64,000 bases of DNA. Origin: JADLCB01 sp964398315 (GTDB lineage: Bacteria > Planctomycetota > Phycisphaerae > Tepidisphaerales > Tepidisphaeraceae). This document shows, piece after piece, positions 8,943 to 18,162 of this stretch (its first letter is position 1; the number at the start of each line of letters is the position of its first letter). The stretch lies in contig CAYNMV010000010.1 of the NCBI GenBank assembly GCA_964398315.1, positions 1 to 64,000 of the forward strand, in the 5' to 3' direction. Made by a program: the position numbers and the translations under genes. The notes beneath the pieces were generated by a model. It searched no databases and was not told the origin of the DNA. It saw only the letters and a program-made list of their open reading frames with translations.

Positions 8943-10136
8943 ATGAACTGCTACTATTGCGACCAGATCCGCGCGGTCGATCCCGGCTACACAGCCCGGC
9001 CGGCGGCGTTTGACCTGGGCTCGGCCGCGCCGCGTTGCGGGCGGCACTGGCGCTATCTGTGCGGGCGCTGCGGCCAGCCCGCCCACTTCATGGCCACGGC
9101 CTGGGATGCAACTGTCGGCAAGTTTTTCTGTGCCCGCTGCGCTGCCGGCAGTGAGCAGGTACAGGAGCCGTTCTGGGCGTGGGGCTACTACTTCCGTTAC
9201 CGCTCGCCGTTCACCGAGGGCTGGTGTTCCAGCCTCGATCGCCTGGAGTTCGAGGGGCTGCATCCGCTGCAGCGGCACCAGGAAACAACCCATCCCAGCC
9301 TGTCGGGCGAAGCGTACCTGGTGCGCTATCCGGCGCGGCCGATGCAGTGGTCGCTGGATCACGTGCCGGATGATGAGGAGATCCGCCGCAACTGGAACGC
9401 CAACGCCGAGCGCTGGGACCGCGGCTACGATGCCGATGGCGACCGCAATCGCCGCTATCAGAGCGATGAGCCGATGCTCGCGCTGCTTGGCGATGTGGCC
9501 GGTCTGCGTGTGCTGGATGCCGGCAGCGGGAACGGCTATCTCGCGCGCAAACTCGCCCGGCGGGGGGCGATCGTGAGCGGCGTGGAACTGTCGGACCGAT
9601 TCCATGACCTGGCCGTGCAGCGCGAGGCGCGCGAGCCGCTGGGCATCACCTACCACAATGCGTCGATCGCCGCGATGCCGTTCTTCGAGGCCGCAAGTTT
9701 TGATAAGGCGGTGTCGAACTACGTGCTGATGGATGTGCGGGATTACGAACAGGCGGTAGGCGAGATATGGCGCGTGCTCAAGCCCGGCGGGGTGTTTGTC
9801 GCGGTGATCTCTCACCCGTGTTTCAGTTGCGGCTGCAGCGGCTGGTTCCGCGCTGTCCCCGATTCGCCGCGCCTTGAAGAGGTGACCGCACGCATGGTCG
9901 ATCGCTATTTTTTCCCTGGTCCGGTTGCGGTGCAGTGGGGGCCGTTCGATCCGGTGCTCAGCTTCCATCGTCCGCTTCAGGACTACTGGCGTACGTTCAA
10001 ATCCGCCGGGTTTGTCGTGGATGACTTCGTCGAGCCAAGCATCACCGAACGCGGCCGCCGCGAACTGAGCCCGGTCGAGGTGGAAAAGGCACTGCGCATC
10101 CCGTTCTCCTGCATCTTTCGCCTGGTCAAACCCTGA
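8943..10136 (+). CDS. SAM-dependent methyltransferase with N-terminal zinc-binding region
   Basis: The 397-residue protein has a Cys-rich N-terminus (CYYC at 3-6, CGRH and CGRC near 33-45, FCARCAAG near 63) that should bind zinc. A class I methyltransferase domain from about residue 150 carries the SAM-binding motif VLDAGSGNGYLARKLA and post-motif ISHPCFSCG. The substrate is unknown; the fold resembles UbiE/Methyltransf_11 enzymes. It lies just upstream of another zinc-ribbon gene on the same strand and divergent from the ABC operon. A -10 box immediately before the ATG suggests leaderless translation. The Cys-rich head on a small-molecule-type methyltransferase is unusual. Confidence 0.8.
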   Translation: MNCYYCDQIRAVDPGYTARPAAFDLGSAAPRCGRHWRYLCGRCGQPAHFMATAWDATVGKFFCARCAAGSEQVQEPFWAWGYYFRYRSPFTEGWCSSLDRLEFEGLHPLQRHQETTHPSLSGEAYLVRYPARPMQWSLDHVPDDEEIRRNWNANAERWDRGYDADGDRNRRYQSDEPMLALLGDVAGLRVLDAGSGNGYLARKLARRGAIVSGVELSDRFHDLAVQREAREPLGITYHNASIAAMPFFEAASFDKAVSNYVLMDVRDYEQAVGEIWRVLKPGGVFVAVISHPCFSCGCSGWFRAVPDSPRLEEVTARMVDRYFFPGPVAVQWGPFDPVLSFHRPLQDYWRTFKSAGFVVDDFVEPSITERGRRELSPVEVEKALRIPFSCIFRLVKP

Positions 10137-10253
10137 GCACGGACACGGGGGCTGACATTGGCGATTGCCGATTTGCGATTGGACAAACGAAACCAATCGC
10201 GTATCGCCACTTCACTCCCCCGGCACCATCGTGCCTTGCGAGCCTTCTTGCGT

Positions 10254-10259
10254 TATTCT
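10254..10259 (+). promoter_or_regulatory. -10 box (TATTCT) 7 bases before a GTG start
   Basis: TATTCT is followed after 7 bases by the GTG at 10267. This spacing would place the transcription start on or beside the start codon and supports the GTG over earlier in-frame ATGs. No strong -35 is seen. Confidence 0.4.
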
Positions 10260-10266
10260 CCCCGGC

Positions 10267-11355
10267 GTGCAGACGGCCCAGCGCCAGTTTCCCTGCCGAA
10301 GCTGCGGTGCGAGCCTGGAGTTCGCGCCGGGAACCAGCGCTCTCAAGTGCCCATACTGCGGCACGATCAACCAGATCGAGGCCGCCGGTGGGCGCGTTGA
10401 GGAGTTGGATTACCATGCCCACCTGGCCCGCATGGCTGAGCGCGAGCCGGCGGTTGAGACCCTGATGGTTCACTGCGCTGCCTGCGGCGCAGAAACGACG
10501 CTGGGGGCAAACGTGATGGCCGGGCCCTGCCCGTTCTGCGCTTCGCCGGTGGTGGCGGCACAGGCGCAGTCCCAGCGCCTGATCCGGCCGCGGGCGCTGC
10601 TGCCGTTTGCCATCACCCGCCAGCAGGCGATGGATGCATTCGGGCGCTGGATTGACAGCCTCTGGTTCGCGCCAAACGCCCTGAAGCGCAACTATCAACG
10701 GGCGGCCATCAACGGCGTCTACCTGCCGGCCTGGACCTACGACTGTGACACCGAGAGCGACTACACCGGGGAGCGCGGTGAGGACTACTGGGTCACGGAA
10801 AGCTACACCGTCACCATCAACGGCCGCCCCGAACGGCGCACCCGGCAGGTGCGCCGGACCCGCTGGTATCCAGCGCGCGGGCGGGTGTGGAACAGCTTTG
10901 ACGATGTGCTGGTCATCGCCAGCGATTCGCTACCGCGACGTTATGTCGAAGCGCTGGAACCGTGGGACCTGCGGGCCCTGCAGCCCTATCAGCCCGAGTA
11001 CCTGGCCGGTTTCGTCGCTGAGAGTTATCACATCGATCTGCAGCAGGGATTCACCCTGGCGCAGCAACAGATGGAAGGCCCCATCCGCGCCAGCATCCGT
11101 CGTGACATCGGCGGCGATCATCAGCGCATCCACCGCGTTCATACGCGCTACGACAACATCACGTTCAAGCACATCCTGCTGCCGGTCTGGATCAGCGCTT
11201 ATCACTACCAGCACAAGACCTTCCGCTTCCTGGTCAACGCCCGCACCGGAGAAGTGCAGGGTGAGCGGCCCTACAGCTGGATCAAGATCACGCTGTTCAT
11301 CGTGATGCTGCTGATCCTGGCGGTGATTCTGTTTGGGCTGTTCAACATGCAGTAG
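10267..11355 (+). CDS. Zinc-ribbon membrane protein of unknown function
   Basis: The 362-residue protein has two zinc ribbons at its N-terminus (CRSCGASL with CPYCGTIN, then CAACGAET with CPFCASPV). A conserved soluble region of about 220 residues follows, including LPAWTYDCDTESDYTGERG, and the chain ends in one transmembrane helix (ITLFIVMLLILAVILFGLF). The protein is thus tail-anchored with the zinc ribbons in the cytoplasm. Proteins of this architecture are widespread, often labelled TFIIB-type zinc-finger or PriA-like, but their function is not established. The GTG start is chosen from the adjacent -10 box and because the zinc ribbon begins at once after it. Confidence 0.75.
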   Translation: MQTAQRQFPCRSCGASLEFAPGTSALKCPYCGTINQIEAAGGRVEELDYHAHLARMAEREPAVETLMVHCAACGAETTLGANVMAGPCPFCASPVVAAQAQSQRLIRPRALLPFAITRQQAMDAFGRWIDSLWFAPNALKRNYQRAAINGVYLPAWTYDCDTESDYTGERGEDYWVTESYTVTINGRPERRTRQVRRTRWYPARGRVWNSFDDVLVIASDSLPRRYVEALEPWDLRALQPYQPEYLAGFVAESYHIDLQQGFTLAQQQMEGPIRASIRRDIGGDHQRIHRVHTRYDNITFKHILLPVWISAYHYQHKTFRFLVNARTGEVQGERPYSWIKITLFIVMLLILAVILFGLFNMQ

Positions 11356-11451
11356 GATGGGCAGCAGGGTGGGCCTGAAGATGCAAACTCCAGGGGTATG
11401 TCGGTTCAGCGCAACGGTCGAACCCCAATATGCGGTGGCAGGAAAGTCAGC

Positions 11452-11991
11452 ATGAATGACAATCGCAATCAGCGCCTGGTTCGCGAAGCGCTGGGCGAGG
11501 CATCGTCGATCTGCTGGTCGCTGGCCCTGGGGTATGGCATGGCAGCCGCGGTGCCCGCAATGCTGCTTCAGATGTACATCGGTTCGCACCGGCTGCCTGC
11601 GCTGCCGCTGATCATCCCAGCGCTGCTGCTGGGAGTGGCGGGGGTGTTTTTGGCCCGCGGGCAGCGCTGGGCATTGTGGCTGGCCGGTGGATGTGGCTGG
11701 GCAGGCGCACTGGGACTGGCGGGGTATGCGGTCTATTTCACGATCAACACTCAGGTCGAGCGCGAGCCGGTGGCCTTTGTGGCAATGGTGGTGGGGGTAT
11801 TGCTGCTCGGCTTGGTCGTCGGCCGGCTGTTGCTGCGCCTGCGGCAGTTGCGGCGCAGTATCGTTGAATGGACCCACCAGGGGCCAGGCTTCGTGCCGGT
11901 GATCGATGCCCAGCGTGCCCAGCCGGTGATTCCGATGGATCGGGCGGAAGCCGCATCACCATCCACTCGGGAGCCACCGCCACAGGCGTAG
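11452..11991 (+). CDS. Small polytopic membrane protein, unknown function
   Basis: The 179-residue protein has about four hydrophobic helices between residues 20 and 130, then a hydrophilic tail rich in Pro, Ala and Ser. The ATG at 11452 is preceded by AGGAAAG. It follows the zinc-ribbon gene by about 100 bases on the same strand. I recognise no family. A short hairpin follows the stop codon. Confidence 0.6.
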   Translation: MNDNRNQRLVREALGEASSICWSLALGYGMAAAVPAMLLQMYIGSHRLPALPLIIPALLLGVAGVFLARGQRWALWLAGGCGWAGALGLAGYAVYFTINTQVEREPVAFVAMVVGVLLLGLVVGRLLLRLRQLRRSIVEWTHQGPGFVPVIDAQRAQPVIPMDRAEAASPSTREPPPQA

Positions 11992-12010
11992 AGCCAGCCA
12001 CCCGCTGGCT
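11992..12010 (+). terminator. Weak hairpin after the small membrane protein gene
   Basis: AGCCAGC and GCTGGCT pair around a five-base loop directly after the stop codon, but only a poor T-run follows, so termination would be weak. The remaining bases up to 12203 show nothing further that I can assign. Confidence 0.3.
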
Positions 12011-12203
12011 TGTCATCCAGGCAAGATGCTCCTTGACTGGATACGCGCGGCCCCGGCCCATTTCCCATGCGCCATTCTCGCACGAAGCGGCCAAGGCCCT
12101 ATCCCTGCCTGACATTTGGCGATGGCCTGAAAAAGCCGAACCCCGGCCAACGGCACCCAGGGCATGCCCCGTTTTAACATGCCGGGAGATCCACCCCCGG
12201 CCG

Positions 12204-12232
12204 TGGCATCCGCTCGCCAGCCCGCATACACT
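12204..12232 (+). promoter_or_regulatory. Promoter of the asparagine synthase gene
   Basis: TGGCAT, 17 bases, then TACACT, which ends 11 bases before the ATG at 12244. There is no Shine-Dalgarno sequence between them, so the mRNA is probably leaderless or nearly so. Confidence 0.5.
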
Positions 12233-12243
12233 GCGGCCGCAAC

Positions 12244-14166
12244 ATGTGCGGCATCGTGGGCATGGTTTCATTTTCCGAGCGCTGGCGCATCACGCGTCAG
12301 CAACTGGTGCGCATGGGCGAGCGCATTGCCCATCGCGGGCCGGATGACCAGGGGGTGTATGTGTCGGACGATGGGGCGGTGGGGCTGGCATTTCGGCGGC
12401 TGGCGATCCTCGACCCTGATCCCCGCGCCAACCAGCCCATGAGTACCCCGGACGGGCGCTACACCCTCGTCTTCAACGGTGAGATCTACAACTATCGCGA
12501 CCTTCGCACGGAGCTGACCAGCGAGTTGGGCGGCTATGACTGGCGCACCAGCGGTGACAGTGAGGTGCTGCTGGTGGCCTATGCCACCTGGGGTGAGTTG
12601 TGCCTGCCGAAGCTCAACGGCATGTTTGCCTTCGCGGTCTGGGATCGGCAGGAACAGACCCTGTTCGTTGCCCGCGATCGGATGGGGCAGAAGCCACTTT
12701 ATTTCACCACGCCGGTGGCAGGCATGGCCGGCACACGCGATGGGCCGGTTGAGGCGTTCGCCTTCGCCAGTGAGCTATCAGCGCTGCTGGAGCTTGACTG
12801 GGTGGATACCTCGGTTCAGCCGTCCAGCCTCTCGGATTACCTGCTGATCGGTTATATCCCCTCGCCACGAACGATTTACACCGGTGTCGGCAAGCTGCAG
12901 CCGGGCACCTGGATGAAAATCAGCCGCGACCAGGTATGCACCCGCCGTTATTTCGATGCCGGTGGATACCTCGACAGCGGTATTCCGCTGGCACACCGTG
13001 GTCTCAGCCCTGCGCAGCAGACCCGCCGGCTGGTTGAGCAGGCGGTCGCCCGACAGATGGTCAGTGATGTGCCCATCGCCTGTTTCCTTTCCGGTGGGAT
13101 CGACAGTTCGGTCATCGCCGCCTGCATGCGCAGGCAGTCACACGATGTGCAGACCTTTGCGATCGGGTTCGACGATCCTCGCTATGATGAAACGCCCTAT
13201 GCGATACGGGTCGCCCGGCACCTGGGTACCCGGCACCATACGTTTCGCGTCACGCCTGCCGTGGCCGATGATCTGCCCAAGCTGGCCGAGGTGTATGGTG
13301 AACCGTTCGGTGATTCATCCGCGCTGCCGACGCACTACCTGTCGCGCGAGGTGAGCAACCGGGTGAAGGTGGCTTTGTCGGGGGATGGGGGCGATGAGCT
13401 GTTCGGGGGCTACGAGCGCTACCGGGCGATGTATCTCAGCGAGCGGATCCTGCATACGCCGATTGTCGGCCAGCTTGCCCGGATGCGCCTGTGGCAATGG
13501 CTGCCGGGGGCACATCCCAAGTCGCGGGTGGCGCGGTTCAAGCGGTTCCAGCGATCACTGGCGCTACCGCTGGAGGAACGCTATCCCAGTTATGTGCGCC
13601 TGTTTGAGCCGGAGCAAGTGCGGCGGCTGCTGCGCGAGGAGTTCATCCTGCGCACCGACCCGCACCTGATCGGCGACAAGTGGTACAAGGCATACCTGGA
13701 GCACCGCGACCCCGTCACTGCCGCCCTGGCCATCGACCGGGTGACGTACCTGCCGGAAGACCTGCTGACCAAGGTGGACCGGGCAAGCATGCTGCACAGC
13801 CTGGAAGTGCGCAGCCCGTTCATGGATCACGAACTGGTGCAGTTTGCCACCAGTCTCGACAGCGAATCGCTGCTTGGCGGCGGGCCAAAGCGCCTGCTGC
13901 GGGAGGCATTCGCGGCGGACCTGCCGGGGGAGGTGTTCCGCCGGCGAAAGATGGGCTTTGCCTTGCCGATCGGCGACTGGTTCCGCACATCGTTGCGCGA
14001 CCTGCTGCGCGATGCCCTGTTTTCGGAAGGGTCCTTTGCGATGGCCCATTTTGAACAAACCTACCTGGAACAGCTCGTCGCGGAACACGAAGCGCAGCGG
14101 GTGGACCATTCGCAGCGGCTGTATGCGTTACTGATGCTGGAAATGTGGTGGCATCTGCGTGGCTGA
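12244..14166 (+). CDS. asnB: Asparagine synthase (glutamine-hydrolysing)
   Basis: The enzyme makes asparagine from aspartate, ATP and glutamine-derived ammonia. The 640-residue chain starts MCGIVGMV, so Cys2 is the glutaminase nucleophile. The class II glutaminase domain fills residues 1-220 (RGPDDQG, FNGEIYNY). The synthetase domain carries the pyrophosphate loop SGGIDSS at 283-289, plus ALSGDGGDELFGGYERY and LLTKVDRASM. All key residues are intact and the length is normal. A close relative, the exosortase-associated amidotransferase, has the same architecture. I see no exosortase or EPS genes nearby, so I keep the general assignment. Confidence 0.9.
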   Translation: MCGIVGMVSFSERWRITRQQLVRMGERIAHRGPDDQGVYVSDDGAVGLAFRRLAILDPDPRANQPMSTPDGRYTLVFNGEIYNYRDLRTELTSELGGYDWRTSGDSEVLLVAYATWGELCLPKLNGMFAFAVWDRQEQTLFVARDRMGQKPLYFTTPVAGMAGTRDGPVEAFAFASELSALLELDWVDTSVQPSSLSDYLLIGYIPSPRTIYTGVGKLQPGTWMKISRDQVCTRRYFDAGGYLDSGIPLAHRGLSPAQQTRRLVEQAVARQMVSDVPIACFLSGGIDSSVIAACMRRQSHDVQTFAIGFDDPRYDETPYAIRVARHLGTRHHTFRVTPAVADDLPKLAEVYGEPFGDSSALPTHYLSREVSNRVKVALSGDGGDELFGGYERYRAMYLSERILHTPIVGQLARMRLWQWLPGAHPKSRVARFKRFQRSLALPLEERYPSYVRLFEPEQVRRLLREEFILRTDPHLIGDKWYKAYLEHRDPVTAALAIDRVTYLPEDLLTKVDRASMLHSLEVRSPFMDHELVQFATSLDSESLLGGGPKRLLREAFAADLPGEVFRRRKMGFALPIGDWFRTSLRDLLRDALFSEGSFAMAHFEQTYLEQLVAEHEAQRVDHSQRLYALLMLEMWWHLRG

Positions 14167-14299
14167 TGGCGGACCACAGCCCGTTGTTGCCACAACTCGT
14201 TGGGGTGAAAACAGTTAAGCATCACATGGGCAGGAGCAGTGCGATGCAGGGCGGTGATGAAACCCGCCCCGGTATCGCAGGATGCCGGGAATATGTATA

Positions 14300-14336
14300 T
14301 CAAACGTTTGAATTCAGCGGTCTGCGCGGGTACGGT
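14300..14336 (+). promoter_or_regulatory. LacI-type operator overlapping the -35 of the regulator's own promoter
   Basis: TCAAACGTTTGA (14300-14311) is a perfect 12-base palindrome with the central CG typical of LacI-family operators. Its right arm overlaps a -35 (TTGAAT, 14308-14313), followed after 17 bases by TACGGT (14331-14336). The LacI-type gene starts 21 bases further on. The layout indicates autorepression. Confidence 0.65.
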
Positions 14337-14357
14337 ATAGCGGATACCGGAGGCCCC

Positions 14358-15449
14358 TTGCAGCAGCAACAGCCAACACGATCTGTAGGACTGCGCGAGA
14401 TTGCCGAGCAGCTCAATGTCTCGGTCTCCCTGGTGTCCAAGGTCCTCAACGGGCGGCTTGGCAACAGTGGCGCCAAGCCTAACACCGTTGCTGCGATCCG
14501 TGCCGCCGCACGGGCCATGGGGTATCACAAAAACCAGGCCGCCGCTCTGGTCAAAGGCCGCCAGCACGTTATTGGCGCATTCTTGCACAGCCTGGGAGTG
14601 GAAGGCAGCGGCATCGGGGAGGAGATCGTCCGCGGCGTGGCCGCCGGAGCGGCCCTGCATCGCCAGCGGATGATGTTGCGGTTCTTCATGACCGATGAGG
14701 AATTCCTGGGCTATTGCCCGGAAATTACCCCGGCACTGCTGGATGGTCTGATCGTGGCCGGGATCTCCCATCCCGAGCTGCACGACCAGCTCCAGAAGAT
14801 CCAGCAGGCCGGCGTGCCGATCATCACCCTCCACGAGGAAAGCGATCACCCGATTTTTGAGAATGTTGCGGTCGATCAGGCCCGCATCGGGTGGCTGGCC
14901 ACCGAGCACCTGATCACGTGCGGCTGCCGGCGGATCGCCCACATCAGCACCCACGCCGTTCGTACCAGCGGCTATCGCCAGGCGCTGGAACACTATGGCC
15001 TGGAGTACGTGCCGGAACGGGTCTATCAGTCTCCGCTTTACACCTACGCAGCGGGCGAGGAGGCGGTGGCCATCTTCAAGTCCCGCGGGGTGGACTATGA
15101 TGGGCTGGTTACGCAGTCGGATCAGCAGTCGATGGGAGCGCTCAATGTCCTGCTGCGCATGGGACAGCGCGTGCCGGAGGATGTGAAGATCATCGGGGTG
15201 GATAATTCGCCGTTCTGCCGGTTCGCCATGGTGCCGCTCAGCTCTGTGTCAAGCGAGTTCTATGCCCGGGGGCAGTTGGCGGTGGAGCTGCTGCTGGACA
15301 AGATCGCCGGCCGGCCGGTCCAGTCCCGCGAGGTCGAGCCGGTCCTCCACGCCCGGGCCTCCTCGATGGACAGCAGTCGACCCGATACCAGCGGGTCGGG
15401 CACCTCGAGTGCCGACCGGCCAGTGTCACGGTCCGTGGCAGTGGATTGA
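14358..15449 (+). CDS. LacI-family transcriptional regulator
   Basis: The 363-residue protein has a LacI helix-turn-helix at the N-terminus (VGLREIAEQLNVSVSLVSKVLNGR, beginning around residue 9) and a periplasmic-binding-protein-like sensor domain. Sensor motifs include GLIVAGI, NVAVDQARIGWLATEHL, the RIAHIS strand and DVKIIGVDNSPFCRF. I chose the TTG at 14358 because GGAGG sits five bases upstream and it starts just before the DNA-binding domain; upstream in-frame ATGs add a non-conserved 71 residues. The perfect palindrome in its promoter suggests self-regulation. Similar palindromes precede the next genes. The effector is probably a sugar, but the sequence does not show which. Confidence 0.85.
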   Translation: MQQQQPTRSVGLREIAEQLNVSVSLVSKVLNGRLGNSGAKPNTVAAIRAAARAMGYHKNQAAALVKGRQHVIGAFLHSLGVEGSGIGEEIVRGVAAGAALHRQRMMLRFFMTDEEFLGYCPEITPALLDGLIVAGISHPELHDQLQKIQQAGVPIITLHEESDHPIFENVAVDQARIGWLATEHLITCGCRRIAHISTHAVRTSGYRQALEHYGLEYVPERVYQSPLYTYAAGEEAVAIFKSRGVDYDGLVTQSDQQSMGALNVLLRMGQRVPEDVKIIGVDNSPFCRFAMVPLSSVSSEFYARGQLAVELLLDKIAGRPVQSREVEPVLHARASSMDSSRPDTSGSGTSSADRPVSRSVAVD

Positions 15450-15859
15450 CCTTGCCGTTGGATCTTGCTCCATAGCAGCACTGCGCGCAGCGGCACGCAC
15501 GACCGGCAGTGACCCTGCCCCTGTCAGCAGGAGATAAGACAGATGTGAGAATCACGTTCTGCTCCCGCCCGCCGACAGGATCGCCCGCACACGCAGCCGG
15601 AGCTTACGGCAGGGCAGCGTGAACCTCCCCGGCAGACCGAAGGCTGATACGATCAACAGTCCTCAAGCACACCACTCAAACCCAATCCATGTCCCCACGC
15701 GCCTCCGCTGCTGAGCGGGCAGTGGACGTGAGGTCATCACTGCTCGTACGGCGTGCGCTGTTCAGTCGAATATGGATGAACGGATCGCCGTGACAGGGGC
15801 CATTCCGGCATAACCGACCCAGATTGACTGGGCCTGGCAAAAGGTTGGTCAAAAACTAA
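15450..15859. other. Intergenic stretch with no gene
   Basis: About 410 bases between the regulator and the next operator. I see no open frame with a plausible start, no strong hairpin with a T-run and no RNA gene. It may hold the regulator's 3' end signals or unrecognised regulatory sequence. Confidence 0.4.
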
Positions 15860-15894
15860 TCAAACGCTTGACTGGAGAGGTTTTTGTGATAGCT
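15860..15894 (+). promoter_or_regulatory. Second LacI-type operator/promoter, ahead of the PEP-CTERM gene
   Basis: TCAAACGCTTGA (15860-15871) differs from the first operator at one base. It overlaps TTGACT (15868-15873), a good -35. A TGATAGCT sequence about 14-15 bases downstream is a possible -10, somewhat close. The PEP-CTERM start codon lies about 150 bases further, leaving a long leader. Confidence 0.6.
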
Positions 15895-16047
15895 TGTTCC
15901 TGATGGCATCTCGGTCCGAATGGGGAAGTCGATGGGCTTCAGACCATGCGTCAAATCGGACTTTCCGTTCCACCGGGCAACCCAATCCGCGTCATCCGCA
16001 CGGTCGCCGGGTGGCGATTCATCTCAACGCGACAGGAGCAACAGGCC

Positions 16048-16953
16048 ATGAAACCTCTCTTCCTCGCTCTCGGCTGCACTCTCGCTTTCACCGTCCCCGG
16101 CTTCGCGGCCCTGGTGCCGCTGGATCTCTCAGCAGCTGTCCACTATGACGGCGTAGGCACGCAGAACGAGATCAACGCCCATCCCGGCACCACCCTGAAC
16201 CTCACGAGCCTCGGGGATCACAGCCTCTTCCCGGGCGAGGCGAACAAGTCATACACCAACCAGGGATCCATCAGCGGTACCGGTGTTGCGCTGCCGGACG
16301 ATGGCAAGATTGGGTCGTATCAACTGGTGAACCAGTACGACAACGGCACCGACTACCTGACCAAGGCCAACAACATCATTCGCATTAACGCGCGGGGCAC
16401 GACCAGTTCCGCGGTTGTGACGCTGGCGCCGGACGAGCAACAGCAGTACGAGAATTTCAACTTCCTCTTTGTCTCCGTACGCAGCAGCAATGCCGGCTTC
16501 AACGTGCGGAGCTGGATCACGGCCACCTACACCGACGGCACCAGCGAGATTGTCCTGGATACTGGTATGGTCACGACAGAGGCCAATACGCCGGGTGGCA
16601 CCTTTGGATCGGCAGGCATCGGTGGCCAGGGCGGCTGGAAGTCGCATGTCGATTCGGATCCGTCCGTCAAGTTGGCGCTGGCGATGACCCACATCGCCGG
16701 TATCGCCGGCAGCCCTGCCCGGAGTGTCATTCGTGAAGAGACCGCGGGGTTGTGGGAGATGGCCGAGCCGATCGCACTGGATTCCACGCGCACGCTGGAG
16801 AGCCTGGAGTTCTCGGTCTATTCCAGCGGATCTACGCGCGACAACCACCTGCTGATCTTCGCCATCTCGGCGACCCCCGTGCCCGAGCCGGCGACAGCGG
16901 CCCTGGTGGGCCTGGCAGCGCCGGCTGTGCTGCTGCGGCGTCGGCGCATCTGA
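16048..16953 (+). CDS. PEP-CTERM sorted surface protein
   Basis: The 301-residue protein has a signal peptide (MKPLFLALGCTLAFTVPGFA) and a beta-rich secreted body. It ends in a PEP-CTERM tripartite signal: VPEPATAA, a hydrophobic helix and a final RRRR cluster. An exosortase should cut this tail and hand the protein to the surface, but no exosortase gene is in the window. The ATG at 16048 follows AGGAG; the open frame continues 34 residues upstream without signal-peptide character. The operator-like palindrome 5' of it places it in the putative LacI regulon. The body is not similar to a family I can name. Confidence 0.8.
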   Translation: MKPLFLALGCTLAFTVPGFAALVPLDLSAAVHYDGVGTQNEINAHPGTTLNLTSLGDHSLFPGEANKSYTNQGSISGTGVALPDDGKIGSYQLVNQYDNGTDYLTKANNIIRINARGTTSSAVVTLAPDEQQQYENFNFLFVSVRSSNAGFNVRSWITATYTDGTSEIVLDTGMVTTEANTPGGTFGSAGIGGQGGWKSHVDSDPSVKLALAMTHIAGIAGSPARSVIREETAGLWEMAEPIALDSTRTLESLEFSVYSSGSTRDNHLLIFAISATPVPEPATAALVGLAAPAVLLRRRRI

Positions 16954-17039
16954 ACGGGCCACCACCTTGGCCCGCTCGCCGGAGATGGGCTCAGCGGGAG
17001 GGCAGGGGGAGGGCCATAAGGAGGCGGAAATAAATAATA

Positions 17040-17075
17040 TCTAACGATTGACCTGCTGGAAAAGCAGCTTAAACT
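17040..17075 (+). promoter_or_regulatory. Promoter with degenerate LacI-type operator, ahead of the pseudopilin gene
   Basis: TTGACC (17048-17053), 16 bases, then TAAACT (17070-17075) form a good promoter. The overlapping 12-mer TCTAACGATTGA (17040-17051) keeps the central ACG and the TTGA arm of the two upstream palindromes but pairs at only four of six positions, so it would be a weaker site. About 255 bases separate it from the start codon. Confidence 0.45.
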
Positions 17076-17329
17076 GGATCGAGAAAGCGCGGTTCGGCCT
17101 GGTTCCGGTGGCACCCGACATGTCCTGTCTACCGGGGCCATCTGAATCGCCGGTGAACCAGCGGCCCGTCCGGCGCGTTCCCATTGATTTCAGGAGTGAC
17201 ATCAGGCGCCGACGCCGGCATTAAATGATCTGGGAACGACGCGAGCGAATGTAACATTTTTGCGGCAGGTTCGTCGCCGCGCTGATTGGCGTTCTCTTCC
17301 TCCCCACATCCATGTAAAAGGAGGTTCGC

Positions 17330-18106
17330 ATGTCTCCGCTGTTGATTCGCCAGCCCCGGGCTTTCACGTTGGTGGAACTGCTCGTGGTGATCGGCATAGT
17401 TGCCCTTCTGATCGCCATCCTCCTGCCGGCACTCAACCGGGCGCGCGAATCTGCCCAGACTCTGCAGTGCGCCAGCGCCATGCGTGAAATCGGCCTGGCC
17501 ATTCGCGGCTTTGCCCATGAGAACGGCGACCGGGCCCCATCCGGTGCCCAGACCACCTCCAGCGTATCGTGGCACCTCATTCTGGACCGGGAGTATTTCA
17601 GATCTGATTCAGCGCACGTGGGACGGACCGGCCTGAATGCCAAGCTGGTCTGCCCCAAGTTTGTGCCCGGCACCAGCCATCGCATGTTTACCTTGAACCT
17701 GATGGTCGCCGGTGGTGACAACAGCGGGAGCAAACCCTATTCCGGCTCTTATGGCTACGAGGTGGTGCCCGCTTCCCTGCGCCAGGAAAATTACACGAAG
17801 TACCGCCTTGGCGCTAAGCTCTCCCGCTTCGGACGCCCCCATGAGAAGTTCATGGTCCTGGAATCCGATACGCCCCGCGATCTCGTTCAGTCAAAGTTCT
17901 ACGGCAGCAATCAGGAGCCGGATTCAGTCTGGTTCATCGGTGACTCCCTTCCCAACCGGCCGCCATACTCCGGCAACGATGGCAACTTTTCCTTCCGCCA
18001 CAATGGCTACAAGTACATGAACATCCTGTTCATCGACGGCCACGTCGAAGCCCTGACCTACGGCGATGGCATCAACGCCAAGGAGCGGTTCAGCATCGGT
18101 CACTGA
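17330..18106 (+). CDS. Secreted pseudopilin-like protein, H-X9-DG type
   Basis: The 258-residue protein has a type IV prepilin N-terminus (RAFTLVELLVVIGIVALLIAI) with Phe at +1 and Glu at +5 of the mature form. It ends in the H-X9-DG region (FRHNGYKYMNILFIDGHVEA) seen in the very large planctomycete/verrucomicrobial families of type II secretion-like pseudopilins. AAGGAGG lies six bases before the ATG. These proteins are processed by a prepilin peptidase and sit in the inner membrane or on the surface; their individual roles are unknown. It is co-directional with the PEP-CTERM gene and the URO-D-like gene. Confidence 0.85.
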   Translation: MSPLLIRQPRAFTLVELLVVIGIVALLIAILLPALNRARESAQTLQCASAMREIGLAIRGFAHENGDRAPSGAQTTSSVSWHLILDREYFRSDSAHVGRTGLNAKLVCPKFVPGTSHRMFTLNLMVAGGDNSGSKPYSGSYGYEVVPASLRQENYTKYRLGAKLSRFGRPHEKFMVLESDTPRDLVQSKFYGSNQEPDSVWFIGDSLPNRPPYSGNDGNFSFRHNGYKYMNILFIDGHVEALTYGDGINAKERFSIGH

Positions 18107-18162
18107 CGGCAGCCGATGTTTCATCCCGCGCAGATGCGATAGCAGGATTCCGTAGGTTCCCG

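Noticed and set aside
8697..10196. A 499-codon minus-strand frame over the methyltransferase gene
   Set aside because: It has no domain and covers the complement of an intact SAM-binding motif; treated as a shadow.
12244..14166. Calling the asparagine synthase an exosortase-linked EPS amidotransferase because a PEP-CTERM gene is near
   Set aside because: There is no exosortase, glycosyltransferase or other EPS gene in the window, and the PEP-CTERM gene has its own regulator.
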